From: Liolophura sinensis | Taxonomy: Eukaryota > Mollusca > Polyplacophora > Chitonida > Chitonidae | Reading direction: 5' to 3' | Assembly (NCBI RefSeq): GCF_032854445.1 | Contig: NC_088304.1 | Location: 5,704,001-5,768,000, forward strand | DNA length: 64,000 nt | The notes under the pieces: generated by a model | Seen by the model: the letters and a program-made list of their open reading frames with translations, nothing else | Told to the model about the DNA's origin: nothing | Database searches by the model: none | Shown: in pieces, positions 52,367-64,000 of the stretch | Layout of the letters: each line of letters begins with the position of its first letter | Position numbering within the stretch: position 1 is the stretch's first letter | Position numbers and translations under genes: made by a program

Positions 52367-55300
52367 CTAAGGAAATGACACTGATGAAGCAGATGACCTC
52401 CCTGCTGATGTGCTGCCACTGTTGTGAAGCAGCCGTTGTCTCTCTATAAACTCACAGGAAATACTTCCATCACTCAGGTTTTCATCATCAGCACTTTGGT
52501 TGTCATTCACAGGAATTGCGGAAAACAACGATGAGTAATCTATGTCAAAATTGGATCTGTTTACACCAGACATGCCAGAGATATTGGTTCCACTCAACGT
52601 TCTGTGAAATTCTCGGGTTTGTCTCTCTCGAAGTCTTTGCAAAGTTTCTGACACTCCCTGAAAGGAGGAATTGAATGACACAAAAGTAGAGTGAGACTGT
52701 CCTCTTTCCTGTGATGAGCTCTGAGGGCACAACGTTTGGGGTCTTGGACTGGATTGCAGACTTTCAGCAGGAACTGACAGCGAGTTTTCAGGTGCATGGT
52801 GCGGGATACCGCGGTCACTGTGAAGAGCCATGGAGCTGCTGCAGCAGTTCTCAGTGACAATGTTTAGCTGAGAGCAGTGGATTGTCATGTGATGAGAATC
52901 TTGATCCGCCCTGTTGCCATCAGTGCTGGCTGACGCCGAGTGACATTGACACACAGGAAAACTGGAACTGAGAGCATAGTACCCTTGGCAAACATGGCAG
53001 TTCACACATAAGTTAGGGCACCCCAAGGAGCTGTGTGTTGCCCCTGGGCCAGACTGACTACTGCTCGCACCTGTGTCATCAACATGAAGAGGGTAAGGCA
53101 ATGGTCTACTTAAGCACCACTTAGCTCCACCACTGTATCTCCTCTCTTTGAGTTGCTGTGTTTTTCTTGACAGCCTCTCAATTGTTTCATTCAAACTAGA
53201 TGCCCTTGCAGTAGGACAGTTACATGAATTTGTTCTTGGACTCGGACAGCAACTTGTAGAATTGCCATCAAGGGCTTCCCTATATGTACTTGCAGGTGAC
53301 TGAGTCAATCTATTTGCATAACCTGGAATTGTGGCACCACTGTCCACATCTACTTTGTGAAGTGTTTGGCAGGAAGCATCAACCTTCTCAAGGTCAGTCG
53401 TTTGAGTTGCAATTGTGAAGGTGGTTGGCTTGTGCGTCACAGATTGGCACTGACCAGAACCACCAACAGTACCAGAGTAATCAGGTACCATCAGGTTCAC
53501 CTTAATTTCTGTCTTACATCTATCAAAGGAGTTGTTCGATTCCTCACATCGAGCTGCCACAGGGCTGAAGTCACACTGTGAAGCTTCATCTTTAATTTGG
53601 TAAACAAGGTCCAGCTCCTTCAAAATCTTCCACACTAAGTCCTCCTCGCCTGTTTTCATGAGAGGTGACAATCTACCATCATCTGCCTGAACTTCTGCAT
53701 CATTCACAGACATGGGTGAATCACCATGGTGATGATCCTCGTCTCCCTCTACGGACTGATGAAACATAACCAAGGGAGACAACCTGCCACTGTCCACCTC
53801 CACGCTTGTGCTTTGCATAGCAGGTCTGGAAATGTTAGCACCACTGAAGGCTTTCTTGCACTTCGGCAGAATAAAGTAAGATACTGGGCTTCTTTGCCTT
53901 TCTATGCTTGTTACTCCTTCATCAGCTTGGTCATGCGAGTCTCTTCTCATTCCAAATCCATCCTCAGTGTCCAAGCTGTCATTCTGGTTGTCCAGGGTGA
54001 CCTCTATAACAGTGACTGGTGACTGGGGGATGGGAGAGAGGGAAGAAGAAGAGCATGGGGAAGGAGGAGCTAGTCTATCTTCGCTCATTTCCTGTGAAGA
54101 ACTCTGTTTTGGTAGACCTAGGAAGTTACTGGAATCTCGTCGGACATCGCTCAGTATGGTTGAGAGAAGCGCCGGCTCTAGCTGCGCGCTGAGTCTGCGA
54201 GTGGCCTTGTGATTCAAGATGTCGTCAACTTCCAGGCTGTCCCCTGACTGTGACAGGCGATTGATTTCCACAATTTCAAGGCTCTCTGATGACTGGCTGA
54301 TCAGGTCTGGTGTTTTCTCAGTGATGATGATACTTGGCACACGCGACGGGGCTTTTGAGTGGTAGCCAGGTGTTCCACTGTCATCCATGGCATTTGTATT
54401 TGTCTCCTCTTTGGACTCCGAGTCACTAGAGTTCCCAGACGGTTGTGATCCATGAATTTTTACCTCATCTCCAGACATTTCTGAGGAACTTTGTGTTGCC
54501 AACGATGACTTCCTTTGTTCCTCTTCAAAGAATGACCGCATGAAACTCTTCCCATCTTTATTAAGGCGTGGTTTGGGCGATTTACCTTCCTCCTCTTCAC
54601 TGAGTGTCTCCAGGTGAAGAGGCAGCGAAATCTGGCGACTGGCGGCAAATTGTCTGCGTCGCTTATCTCTGACAGGATCCGATCCGGAGTGAAGAATATT
54701 CGCATGTTTCTCCAAGATCTCTCTCAGCTGCTCAATACTATCCTGCTTGGACATGAGAACAGTTCCGGCTTCAACACTTCTCCTAGGGGAATGCTGCAAA
54801 TCTTCTTGCTGGGGAAGCACAGATTCGTGGTAGGTTCCTATTGTATTGGAGCGCCTCATCCGTCGGCCGTTCCTCAGTCCACTTCCCATGTCCAGCGTGC
54901 CCCGTCTCCAGGGAGTGGACATTCCCGAAGACTGAGTACTAGGGGTGGTTTCCAGGCTGTCCCACATATCTGAAATCTCAGCAGCCTGCATCTGTTGTAT
55001 CATATAGGTACGAGACATGAGCATTTTGTCATACCAGTCGCGGGCAAAACGCTCGGGCAAGAAGCTGTCGCTCCCACTGAATCCAAGATTCATCAAGACC
55101 TGTTCGGCAGTTATTGGACTTTTCAACAGGGACCCATTCTTACTCATGCTAATCCCGCTGAGCTGTGGGTCACCGTGTGAGGAGGACGATGTGAAGGAAC
55201 TGGAGTTACTGTCAAAGCTGGGTGACCTCTGCACATACCCAAACTGTGGATGATTTCTCCTGACTCTCACGTGATATTCGTAATCGCTCTCATAAGGCAG

Positions 55301-56089
55301 CCTTGAATTATGGTCAGAACTTCCAGAGAAAGATTCCAGCGATGTCTGTATGGAAGATTCGCTGAGTGAAGGAGCACCTTTGTGAGAGAAATTTTTTCTG
55401 TAACCAAAAAAGTGTTCAAATGGATCTCTGGGTATCTTCCTTGTGTCTGGATTAGCTGTGGTCTTCTCTGTTGTGCTGTCTACACCATTGTTAAAGTTGC
55501 CCAGGCTGTCATCCTTTGCCGGATAGTAAGTGCTCACTTCTTCATCCGGGACAATCAAGTCCTTGCCTCGACTTCTGCGTCCCGATGTCCACTGGTGTCC
55601 TCCTTTCTTCTGGCTACAGCTCGGTATCTCTGCAAGTCCACCTTTCTGCCCTCTGTGTTTGTTTCTTGTCAAATTCCGATTCCTCAGTGCAGTTTCCCCT
55701 TGTTTTCCCAGGACAGTGGACAAAGATGGAAGGGCCACATCATGATCTAAGCTTTCAAAGTCATCGAAAGTAGAATCTGTGGTGCTCAAACTGGAGTTGG
55801 TATTGTGATGCAGATACTTGTCTGGCAAACTGGCAGAGGACTGTCGTGTTAACAGTAAATTCTTGCTCCCAGTGTCAGTTCTAGAATGATGGGGTGATTC
55901 TTTTCTCCAGTGATCCGACTGAAACGAGTCCTGAGAAGAAGATTTTGAATATCCAAACTCTCCACTTCCTCAAAAGTTGACGTGGATGATTGGCTACTGC
56001 GAGTTGTTCCTCTTTGCCAATACTCATTGTCCCAAAAATAGGAGGGAAAATTACTCGGCTGCCAAATTCCCCATTTCTGTAACTTTTGG
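52367..56089 (-). CDS. Gene 3 giant terminal exon, apparent frameshift
   Basis: Strong acceptor (TTTTTGTCTTCCTCAG) at 56089. The entry frame reads KLQKWGIWQPSNFPSYFWDN through STSTFEEVESLD, then meets TAA at 55851-55849. The long frame (1,150+ codons to TAG at 52369-52367) is open only from 55969 downward, where it reads SSSQDSFQSDHWRK. One missing or two extra bases in the 118-nt overlap would join them. An alternative is an internal acceptor (AAAATCTTCTTCTCAG, about 55931) with a different upstream exon. Confidence 0.75.
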
Positions 56090-59000
56090 CTGAGGAAGAC
56101 AAAAAGATAAATAAAACAGCTATGTTGATGCACACAAAGAAATTGACAGCTCTCAAAAATATTATTATTATCCCTAGAGGTAACGTGTTCAAGGTCATGC
56201 CCTTCACTAATCAAATAGTATTCACAATACCTATTTACTTTTCACTGAATGCATGTTATGAATTTGAACTGAACAACAGTTTCACGGTGATACTGACCAT
56301 AATAATTGATCAAGGTTTAATGATGAAATTGAAGACTATTTTATTTATACTATGTTTCTTAGGATTACAAGTAGAGGAAACATAGCCCTTTGCCCAAATA
56401 CCCGAGAAACCTCCTCACATAAAACTTATTGATGCAACTCTGCCTGTCACAAATGCAATTACCCCATAATAATGTGGAGGTACTGAATTGTTCAGATCCT
56501 ATAGTATGAGTTTGGCTATGCCAAAACAGCCACAGGTAATGCTACACCAAAAACAACCACAGGTAATGCTACACAAAACAGCCACAGGTAATGCTACACC
56601 AAAACGGCCACAGGTAATGCTACAACCAAAACAGCCACAGGTATGCTACACCAAAACGGCCACAGGTAATGCTACACCAAAACGGCACAGGTAATGCAAA
56701 CCAAGTACTTTTGTCACCACTACTGCAAAACACTAGGCTCCAAGCATGAAAATACTTTTTCCCCATCGCACTACGGTAATTTGTGCCAAATATAGTACAG
56801 GTGTGGCTGCTTGTGCAAAATGCTTTTCTTGCTAAAAACAAACTACATTTGGAATTGCCTGAAATCACTGAAAGTTTATTTCAAGCAACATTTTCGGGAT
56901 ATTAATAATGAATAAATTTAGAAATTTATAAAAAAAAAATAAATTTATAACTTTATCAAGTGTTCAATTTGGACAATCCATTTGCCTACAAAACTGAACT
57001 GTAGAGATTCTGTAATTCATTCAAACATATCCTTCTGTGATGCACACAACATCACAGAACTGTAAAGATGCGAAAATTCATCCACACCTTGATTTTGGAC
57101 AGGAAAATGGCAAGGAATCAGAACAGAAACGTGCATGGTCAGCCTCTGACAGACATGAATAATTGCTCATCACCCAGGACAGCTGCGTTTGTCAGGTACT
57201 TTCACCTGATGCTGTAAGGCTGGCTAATCAACCTCACCTGGTGCACCTGGACACAAATACTTACCTGTCTGAAGGACATATCCATCATACCTGTTGCCAA
57301 CACTAATTATTTTTCCTTAAACATTAGACTGATTTTTCAGCAGGTGCGTCCTGATAAAGCTTAGCAAAGAGGGGGCTGTTCCTCTGTACAACCTCACTAA
57401 ATAAACATCACTATACAATATACATCACCTTTTCACAGAGCGCTAAGGATCACTTTGTGATAGCTTAGCGATCTTGTGTCCATGGCAACCGTTTTGCCTC
57501 AGCCGATGAATCCTGAGAGAGCTGTCTAGTCAGGTGTATTATGAGCTAAGGCTGTGTACAGAACAGGTATATCTGGGCCTATATGAGCTGAATGTGAATG
57601 TAATCAGATATTATCACCTACTTACGCTGATTATTACCTGTTTTACTTTCTGCCATGACCAGTATCCGCTTACAATTCTGTTAACCACATTAAAGAGTGT
57701 GCAAGATTGCAAGACGGACTAACTGGGCTGATGACTGACTTCAAACCAGCCTAATAACTACATGGGCCATTAACATCAACGCAGCTTTACATGCAAACAC
57801 AAAATTTATACAAATGTAGGTTAAAAATCTTTAGTAAATTAAAATTTCACAGCTTTTCTGATGAAAATGAATAATTTTTCCATCTAGTTCACAAAAGACA
57901 CTACTACTGAACTTCATCCCCAATTTCACTTGATAGGTGTTAAATTTTTTCTTTCTTTTGAAACTAAATGAGATAGCTAAGCAGCGAGCTGCTGAAGCTT
58001 ACAAATATACATTATTCCTACCAACTCACCTGACAGCAGCTGGAAGGATTAAAGGATTTCTGTAAAGCAAATCTAAGATTATAATTATGTGTCAAAGCCA
58101 AAAAATTATGCCAACAATTTTCTTTTAATATTTAATTTTGGGATAAGCTCAGCCTATATTTTAGGTGTTCAAATTACTTGATCCTCTTTTTTAAATGCAT
58201 TTCCATCACTAGTTTGAAATTTATGACGAAATGATAAGTCAACAATGTAGTTACTTTAAAGAAAAAGAAAACTTAAAAAAATGACACTATAGGCCGAAAA
58301 GTGCACATTTTTTTCTATCTGGTGGTGCCTGCTGCATAATTTTGCGATTTTTCCTCGCAATACATGTTAAGCCTGAAAACGGCAAAGCTGGCATAAATCG
58401 CTGAGTCCATCGCATCCTGCATCTTTAATACCCTGTAATTTATGCTGGGCGTGTATTGCCTCTCAGCCAATGAGAGTCGTTAAAACTGCTGGATTGTTCG
58501 TGCAAACTCGAAAACTAACGTCCAACATTCCGGTTTCGTGATCGTCAAGCGGAAAACAAACGGTACTGTTCACTACCTTCTGGGAAGAAGAGTTCCACCG
58601 GAAATGTACGAACTGCACTTCGGCGGTCTCCGAAGATAAGTCTCCTCCTAACACAGAAAACCCACAGCGGATTTTGGCGGTGACTTCATTTAAAATTTAT
58701 GAACTTAAGATACATATTTGAATTTTTTTATGGCATGCACCTGCGAGGAAATGCATACTCTTTTGAATGGTATTTGTTTGATATTTAAGTTTTCTTCTCC
58801 TTTAATGATGAGTCCATTTTTTTTCTGCTATTTTTGTACTTTATATGTTAGGACACATCCTAACCTGGATTTCAAGAAATAAAAACCAAACATTTCATGT
58901 TTCAGATAAGACAGTAAAATATATGGATTGACGGCTTTATGTTGTTTGAGGACAAAATCAGTACATTATATACTCTCACCATTGCACTGATAACTGTATG

Positions 59001-62000
59001 TGCCATGTTATCACAATGGAATTGCTGGAAACTTCAAGAATTTGTTGGTTAGCCAAGATTTGTAAAAAAAAAAAAAAAAGAAGAAATATGACACCTCTGT
59101 AAAACCGTTTCCAAAACAGTAACAACTTTTGAAATCACCAGTGTAGACAAAAACAGTTTCAGACATATCATAGGGAGTGATGCAGGCCTACAAAATGCAG
59201 GTATGGGTCTCTTACACATACGGCAACTTAAGGTTTTTAGATGTAAAATGTGGATGTTTTGATAGGCTTATGACATCAGGTGAAATATACTGTGTCCCAT
59301 TTGAATGCCACGTGTCCCACTTTTGCCTGTTACATGTCCTTCATATACTTTTGGATGTCACACATCTCCCATTTGGAAGTCATGCATCCTTTATTTGGTT
59401 GTCATGAATCCCTCATTTGACTCACAAATCCCTCATTTGGTTGTCATGCATCCCTCATTTGGTTGTCATGCATCCCTCATTTGGTTGTCATGCATCCCTC
59501 ATTTGGTTGTCATGTGTCTGATATCTGGTTGTCATGCATCACCCATTTGAATGTCATGCATTCCTCAAAGGGTTAGTCATTGTGATTTGTTTGGTTGACG
59601 CATATCTCACATTGTCTAAGGTCCTACATTTGGTTTTTCTCTATACTACAGCTTGTTGGCCCATACCCCACATTAGCTTGAGACTCCCACGTGTACAGTG
59701 TATGGTCCCCCTTTTGTTTTTCCTATGTCCCCCATTTGGTGCATGTTACCATGTTAAACCCCTATGCAGTAAGAATTATCCATAGGGAAATTCATGTCAT
59801 ATAGACAAAGATGTACCTTCAACAAAAGATAAAATAATTCTGGTATTGCAGGTACTGCAGGTATTTCCAGCACAGACATAAGCAGAATCAGCTGTTGATA
59901 GCTCCGAGCACCAGGCTCCTTGCTTGGAGCAGGAGGTGATAAATAATAACATGGGGCTAAATGGGTGAAATGCTTATTTTTGATGATTCCTAAGTCTAAA
60001 GTACTAAATGACACTGAAACTATCATATCTGAAGGCTACACATATACTGACTACTTTTCAGAAAACATTTCTTCACCAAAAGCTATATTTTCAATTTTTA
60101 AGTTAAAATCTTCTTCAGTGCTTATCTCACCTGGGTTAAACTGGTTTTGTTTTCACATCCAACTCTAGTCACATGACCAAAGAGTGCGCTGATGATTGGC
60201 TCAGAACAGCTATGACATATCGTGTATTTACATTTTGTAGGCTACCTTCCACAAAAGACAAAGTAAAGCTGGACAGCACAAGCATAGCTGAAACAGCCAT
60301 AATTCAGCAGGTGTTAATTACCTTTTCATCAAGATTAAAAGTACAAAACTAGGGCTGTCCTGTGTAAAAGTCTGTGGACACACATATTTGCTTCTAAGGC
60401 TTCTATTCAACACTAACATACCCTAATTCCTCAACCTTTTCGCATATGAAAGATCAACTTTGAATTTATGCACATCTTTGACTTCATTTTGGAGACAAAA
60501 ACTACATTCGTTGGATTGGCCAGTTTCAGGGCTTCACAGAATAATGCCTTCAGAATATGTTTTAATAAACAGCTTGCACACATGTGAAATGGTTGAAGAA
60601 TTATTCAGTATAATACCTACGAGGCAATAAACCTGCAGTTAAGCACAAGTATGGGAATACCTTGTCTCTGTCACCTAGAACTGGACGTACAGCATTGCCT
60701 AATTACAATTGTTTACACCTAAACCTTTGCGTGAACACTCCATTTATGGTTGTCCAGTTAAGCGCAAAATGATTATTTCAATTATTAGCAAGAACATTTA
60801 CTAAAATTCATTCAGTTATTTAACTGCTGTTAAATGCTGTGTACCAGAATTTTTTCAAGTCATAATTTTGCAGACATCATAGCCGCTCTGAGCCAATCAC
60901 CAGCAATATCTTTGGTCACATGACTAGAGTACTGGAGGTGAACACAAAGAGAATATAATTCAGATACGATGTAGGCACTGAAGAAGTTTTTAGCATAAAA
61001 AAAATGAAAAATATTGCTATTAGGCAAGAAATGTTTTGTAAAAAAAAAAAATTAGAGTGGGTTTAGCCTTCAAATACGATAGTTCCATTGACACATAGTA
61101 CACCGGTCTTTAAGAATCAGGATTTCGGTTGTTCGAAATCATGAATGTACATACGACTACTACCCTTAGAGAGCCAGATAGCTGAGATAATCTTCTGACC
61201 GTTGATGAGCTCTCATTGGTCAGAAAACCTACTTTAGACAAATTAGCCGTAAAGGTGTATATTGTCCAACAGCTGTCTGTGGAATGGGAGGCTTCAAGAC
61301 GAGCTACACAAAAAGTAATAAAAAAAACGGTAAAACGCATCGTTTCTTATGCGATGTTACATTGCATGTGTTGCGTTACATTGTATGTGTACTTCCTACA
61401 TGGTTTATGATCCCCTTCCCCCCACACACACCAACAATTGTGACATAATAAAGGACAGAGTCAATAAGTGTATAGCTTTGGACCATCTTTATACAAGCTG
61501 GAAGGAGTTTCCCATTGATACAAAGGACCCTTGTCATCCAGCATCAAACTCCGTTCAGGGAATACAGCAATCACTAAATAATACAGCAATCACTAACTAA
61601 TACAGCAATCACTAACTAATACAGCAATCACTAAATAATACAGTGTCTTCCAATACTCTCACATTGGTTGCAATATTTACTTTATTTATTTCCTTGGTGT
61701 TTTACGTCGTACTCAAGAATATTTCACTTATACAATGATGGCCAGCCTTATGGTGGGAGGAAACGGGCCAGAGCCTGGGAGAAACCCATGACCATCCGCA
61801 GGTTGCTGGCAGACCTTCCCACATACGGCCGGAGAGTGGTAGCAATAAGCCGTCGACGATGTTCATGTGGCCGTTTGTTGAAACCATTTTTCTTCCACCA
61901 ATATGGTGCGCGCATCTGCAATGCGCCAAGGAAAAGCTTGACACTAATTTATCAAATGGTGGTGATTTACATTGGGCACTTTAAGTCTTCCCTTACACAT

Positions 62001-62142
62001 AAAACTGATTGCTGTCATGTACGTAAAAAAATCATGAGTACGGTGTTAAAACAACAATCAAAGAAATAAGTAATCCTGCACCATAACCCAAATTACAGTG
62101 GTTAAAGCATTAATAAATCACTTACCATCTTGATTTAGACAT
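52367..62142 (-). CDS. Gene 3: large Ser-rich protein, KRAP/TESPA1-like segment (tentative)
   Basis: Two exons: 62126-62142 (start codon) and 52367-56089, about 1,245 residues in all. The phases fit (TG + C = Cys). The protein is Ser-rich and mostly disordered. About 240 residues into the main frame, ITAEQVLMNLGF and LPERFARDWYDKML resemble the conserved core of KRAP/ITPRID2 and TESPA1 (EEILYNLGFG..., IPSRFF), proteins that bind IP3 receptors. This is a short match remembered from the family, so it stays tentative. Other visible parts are a predicted helix (SKQDSIEQLREILEKHANIL, ~357-378), acidic/basic Ser tracts, a Cys cluster (CPNLCVNCHVCQGYY, ~930-945) and an arginine-rich C-terminal region ending SSASSVSFP. 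The reading frame changes between 55852 and 55969. Confidence 0.6.
56515..56700. repeat. 26-bp minisatellite
   Basis: About seven units of CACAGGTAATGCTACACCAA plus AACAGC or AACGGC. Confidence 0.9.
59330..59580. repeat. ~22-bp minisatellite
   Basis: Units of TTTGGTTGTCATGCATCCCT plus CA. The core at 59400-59510 is nearly perfect, the edges diverged. Confidence 0.88.
59986..61118. mobile_element. Foldback element with ~240-bp inverted arms
   Basis: The arms 59986-60222 and 60874-61118 are imperfect reverse complements over their length. Matching blocks from outside in are GATTCCTAAGTCT, ACTATCATATCTGAAGGCT, AAACATTTCTTC, CTTCTTCAGTGC, ACTCTAGTCACATGACCAAA and GATTGGCTCAGAACAGCTAT. The ~650-bp loop contains a separate MITE. 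No ORF of note. Confidence 0.75.
60424..60603. mobile_element. MITE nested in the foldback loop
   Basis: TAATTCCTCAACCTTTTCG left, ATGGTTGAAGAATTA right. Interior TTTTGGAGACAAAAACTACA and GGATTGGCCAGTTTCAGGGC as in 22641. Confidence 0.78.
61555..61645. repeat. 22-bp tandem repeat, ~4 units
   Basis: AATACAGCAATCACTAACTA plus AT, repeated four times with CTAAATAAT variants. Confidence 0.9.
61676..61840 (-). mobile_element. Truncated SINE
   Basis: CTTGGTGTTTTACGTCGTAC, GATGGCCAGCCTTATGGTGG, CCCATGACCATCCGCAGG, CCCACATACGGCCGGAGAG; then truncated. Confidence 0.78.
62126..62142 (-). CDS. Gene 3 first coding exon
   Basis: ATG TCT AAA TCA AGA TG then donor GTAAGTG. The frame upstream has a TGA and no earlier ATG, so this start is preferred. 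The remaining 5' part of the exon is UTR. The two leftover bases match the entry phase of the exon at 56089. Confidence 0.5.
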
Positions 62143-64000
62143 ATGTGCGATATTATCTGCCCAGTGTAAATTCCTCCGCCACAATGCTGCCTCCAGAAAC
62201 GAAGTTATACGATAAAGATCAGTGGTACTCCGACAATGAACGATAAATCAGGGTCAGTGCAGTCGTGGTTTAATGGTATCTGACCTCAGACAAGTAAGCA
62301 TGAAATCAACGAGGAACTCTTTGTCTTTTTGACCTCAATCTCGAATTCCGCAGCCTGAAATGTGGGTCAGCAAAAACTGATGACCTATCAACAGGTTGCT
62401 CATTCATCCAAGCTGAGACACAGCAAGGCAATGATCTGGCTTACGATCAGCCACACCCAAACAAGCACAGGACACCTGCACGATGCGCTCTCATTAATAG
62501 CTTTGACAACTCTGTAGACGATCAGCTGTGGTGTCAGTAATAGCCAGGTGTTTCCTGGCCGCCACATACCTTGACAGGTATACGGGTACAACAGTTGTGA
62601 ACAGAATCCCTGTCGTGAGCCCTGCAGGTAAAGTATACCAGCAACATGTCAGCAGACAGGGGATGTTTTGCTCCCTGCCTACCTCCATACATCCTTGCTC
62701 ATCTGTTAAACTGGTCGCATTATTGATCTGGTGTCAATTAATGAAGATTGCCATGAACATACGCAAGAAATAGCTAAATGCTTTGTCATAGCAATTGTGA
62801 GTTTAAAAAATGAATGACTGTGTTTTAGTTTAAATAGTTTCATTCAGTTCGATTGTTTGATGTTAAAGACTGTCTGTTGTGTTGTCTTTCAATTATACCT
62901 GGGATTAAAATTTATGTCTATCTTAATCACAGATTACACCAAAAAGCAATTTGTTTTTTTCTTTATGCCCTTTTGGCTTAACAATGATGGCTTTTGTAGC
63001 CATTTAGCATGTACCTGCTATAAAACCTTACTCTTACTGAGGTTTTGCACTTATATTTAACGTAGTGCCCCATTACAGTGTGGGTCACAGACTGTGGGAA
63101 GCTTTAACAGTTTATAAATGTTTGTCAGTCTATCATGGCATTCTAATATTACAGAAGGTTTTTAATTATTAAAAGTATTAGATACTTTTACTTCTGACAA
63201 GGAGGATTTGCCTGCGTTAATTTGTCTGTCTGTATGTTGGTTTTTCTGTTTGTCTGAAGTTTCACGTCAAACAATACAATGAATGTAAGAACAGATTTGA
63301 ATGAAATTTTACCTTGAGGCCTAAACTTTTAAATTTTGCTAGTGATCTCGATGAAGGAATTTTTGACGTGATTCAAAATCATTGCAAGATAGAACAGAAA
63401 TGCAGAGTAAAGGTGTTGTCCCATTGACTATAATGATAGGAAATTTTTACATTATTTAGCTGTTATAGAGATTTCCACTCTTGGAGAGCCTTCTTATTTT
63501 CACTTTGATAACTACATGTGTATTTTTAACATCTACAGCATTAAATGTTCTTTCAATGTGTTTAGACACTTATCTGGGCTTCTACTCTAGAAATTCCATT
63601 TATACAATGGTGATTATCAGCCCACTACACTGTCTCACCTGATGGTGTACGAGTAACTGTTTCTATGTATTGTTTAGTTTTTGTAGGTGAAGGCCTTGGG
63701 GAAGAGCTGTTTTGTACAAATGGAGTTACCTATTAAGTATCATGTTTATAGGTGGAGTTGCCAGCCATGGGCTGAGGCATGAAAAAACCACTGACCCTTC
63801 ATCAGGACATGACAAACTAATCAGCTTAAGTTTCCAGTGTGCTGGGAATCGGCATGAAATTAACTTCCCAAACTGGAAAAAAAATTTCCTCACAGATTTC
63901 CTTTTAAATCACACTTAATGATTTAATACAATCCGTTTCATGAAGTAATAAGTCTTTATAACAATACAGAGAAAAATGAGATTCTCTGTTTCTAAAACAT
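62143..64000. other. Upstream flank of gene 3; no gene recognised
   Basis: It should contain the gene 3 5' UTR and promoter. A 48-bp segment at about 62576-62623 is bounded on the minus strand by CTTTACCTGCAG and GTATGT and could be a non-coding 5' exon, but this is weak. The rest (62700-64000) shows only short random ORFs. Confidence 0.4.

Larger units (their letters stand above)
56090..62125. other. Gene 3 intron, ~6 kb
   Basis: No further exon is supported. It contains minisatellites at 56515, 59330 and 61555, the foldback element 59986-61118 with a nested MITE, and a SINE at 61676. The stretch 56900-59050 is AT-rich, with no feature recognised beyond poly-A runs. Confidence 0.5.

Noticed and set aside
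52104-52419. 8-residue repeat ORFs (GIQRELIL and DSQNQLSL types)
   Set aside because: 24-bp minisatellite in the 3' UTR; open on both strands.
58463-58654. 63-codon minus ORF, considered as an extra gene 3 exon
   Set aside because: No acceptor/donor pair in the required phase, and adding it would interrupt the phase match between 62126 and 56089.
62528-62773. + ORF with a donor-like GCAG/GTAAAG considered as a new exon
   Set aside because: The acceptor side is poor and the same positions also resemble splice sites on the minus strand; evidence is insufficient for either.
63712-63918. 68-codon + ORF at the window end
   Set aside because: Short, without family motif; cannot be separated from chance at the edge of the window.

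Overview
The window is eukaryotic genomic DNA. Protein-coding exons are short, carry GT/AG splice sites and lie between long AT-rich introns. It is dense in minisatellites, tRNA-derived SINE copies, MITE-like inverted-repeat elements and one Tc1/mariner relic. The SINE family (3' tail like TTTTACGCCGTACTCAAG, internal TATGGTGGGAGGAAAC) is of a type I associate with molluscs and other lophotrochozoans. The likeliest source is therefore a marine lophotrochozoan, probably a mollusc. I cannot name a species.

Three multi-exon genes can be assembled by splice sites and phase. Gene 1 (+, exons from 1054 to 15366, poly(A) signal 16587) gives the C-terminal 325 residues of a protein with a proline/lysine-rich segment followed by a degenerate EF-hand pair. 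Its 5' end is outside or not found. The middle of gene 1 is disturbed by an assembly problem: 6516-8667 and 8868-11649 are the same sequence on either side of a 200-N gap, as if two overlapping contig ends were never merged. Gene 2 (-, 49221 down to 22072) has about 21 exons encoding a roughly 980-residue, almost entirely coiled-coil protein with a Ser/Pro-rich C-terminus. I do not recognise the family, and its 5' exon(s) were not found. Gene 3 (-, 62142 down to 52367) has a short first coding exon and a giant 3.7-kb terminal exon for a Ser-rich protein. It contains a short segment resembling the KRAP/TESPA1 (ITPRID) IP3-receptor-binding motif, and its frame appears broken by a small indel between 55852 and 55969. 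A small isolated ORF on + at 50789 may be a first exon or a transposon remnant.

Layout: 1-16600 gene 1, with a 28-bp CCATGG-containing minisatellite in one intron; 16600-22050 gene-poor, with repeats and a TA-flanked MITE; 22072-49221 gene 2, whose introns hold SINEs, MITEs, a dead Tc1 transposase and six minisatellites, including a 2.1-kb array with higher-order structure at 46.3-48.4 kb; 49.2-52.1 kb mostly intergenic; 52.1-62.3 kb gene 3, with a long-arm foldback element at 59986-61118 in its intron; 62.3-64 kb without recognisable genes.

I found no sign of a prokaryotic-type system, CRISPR, rRNA or free-standing tRNA gene. The genes show no obvious functional link to one another. The most noteworthy material is repeat biology (foldback element, TIR families, a SINE-born minisatellite, the higher-order array), the two unrecognised genes and the assembly artefact.
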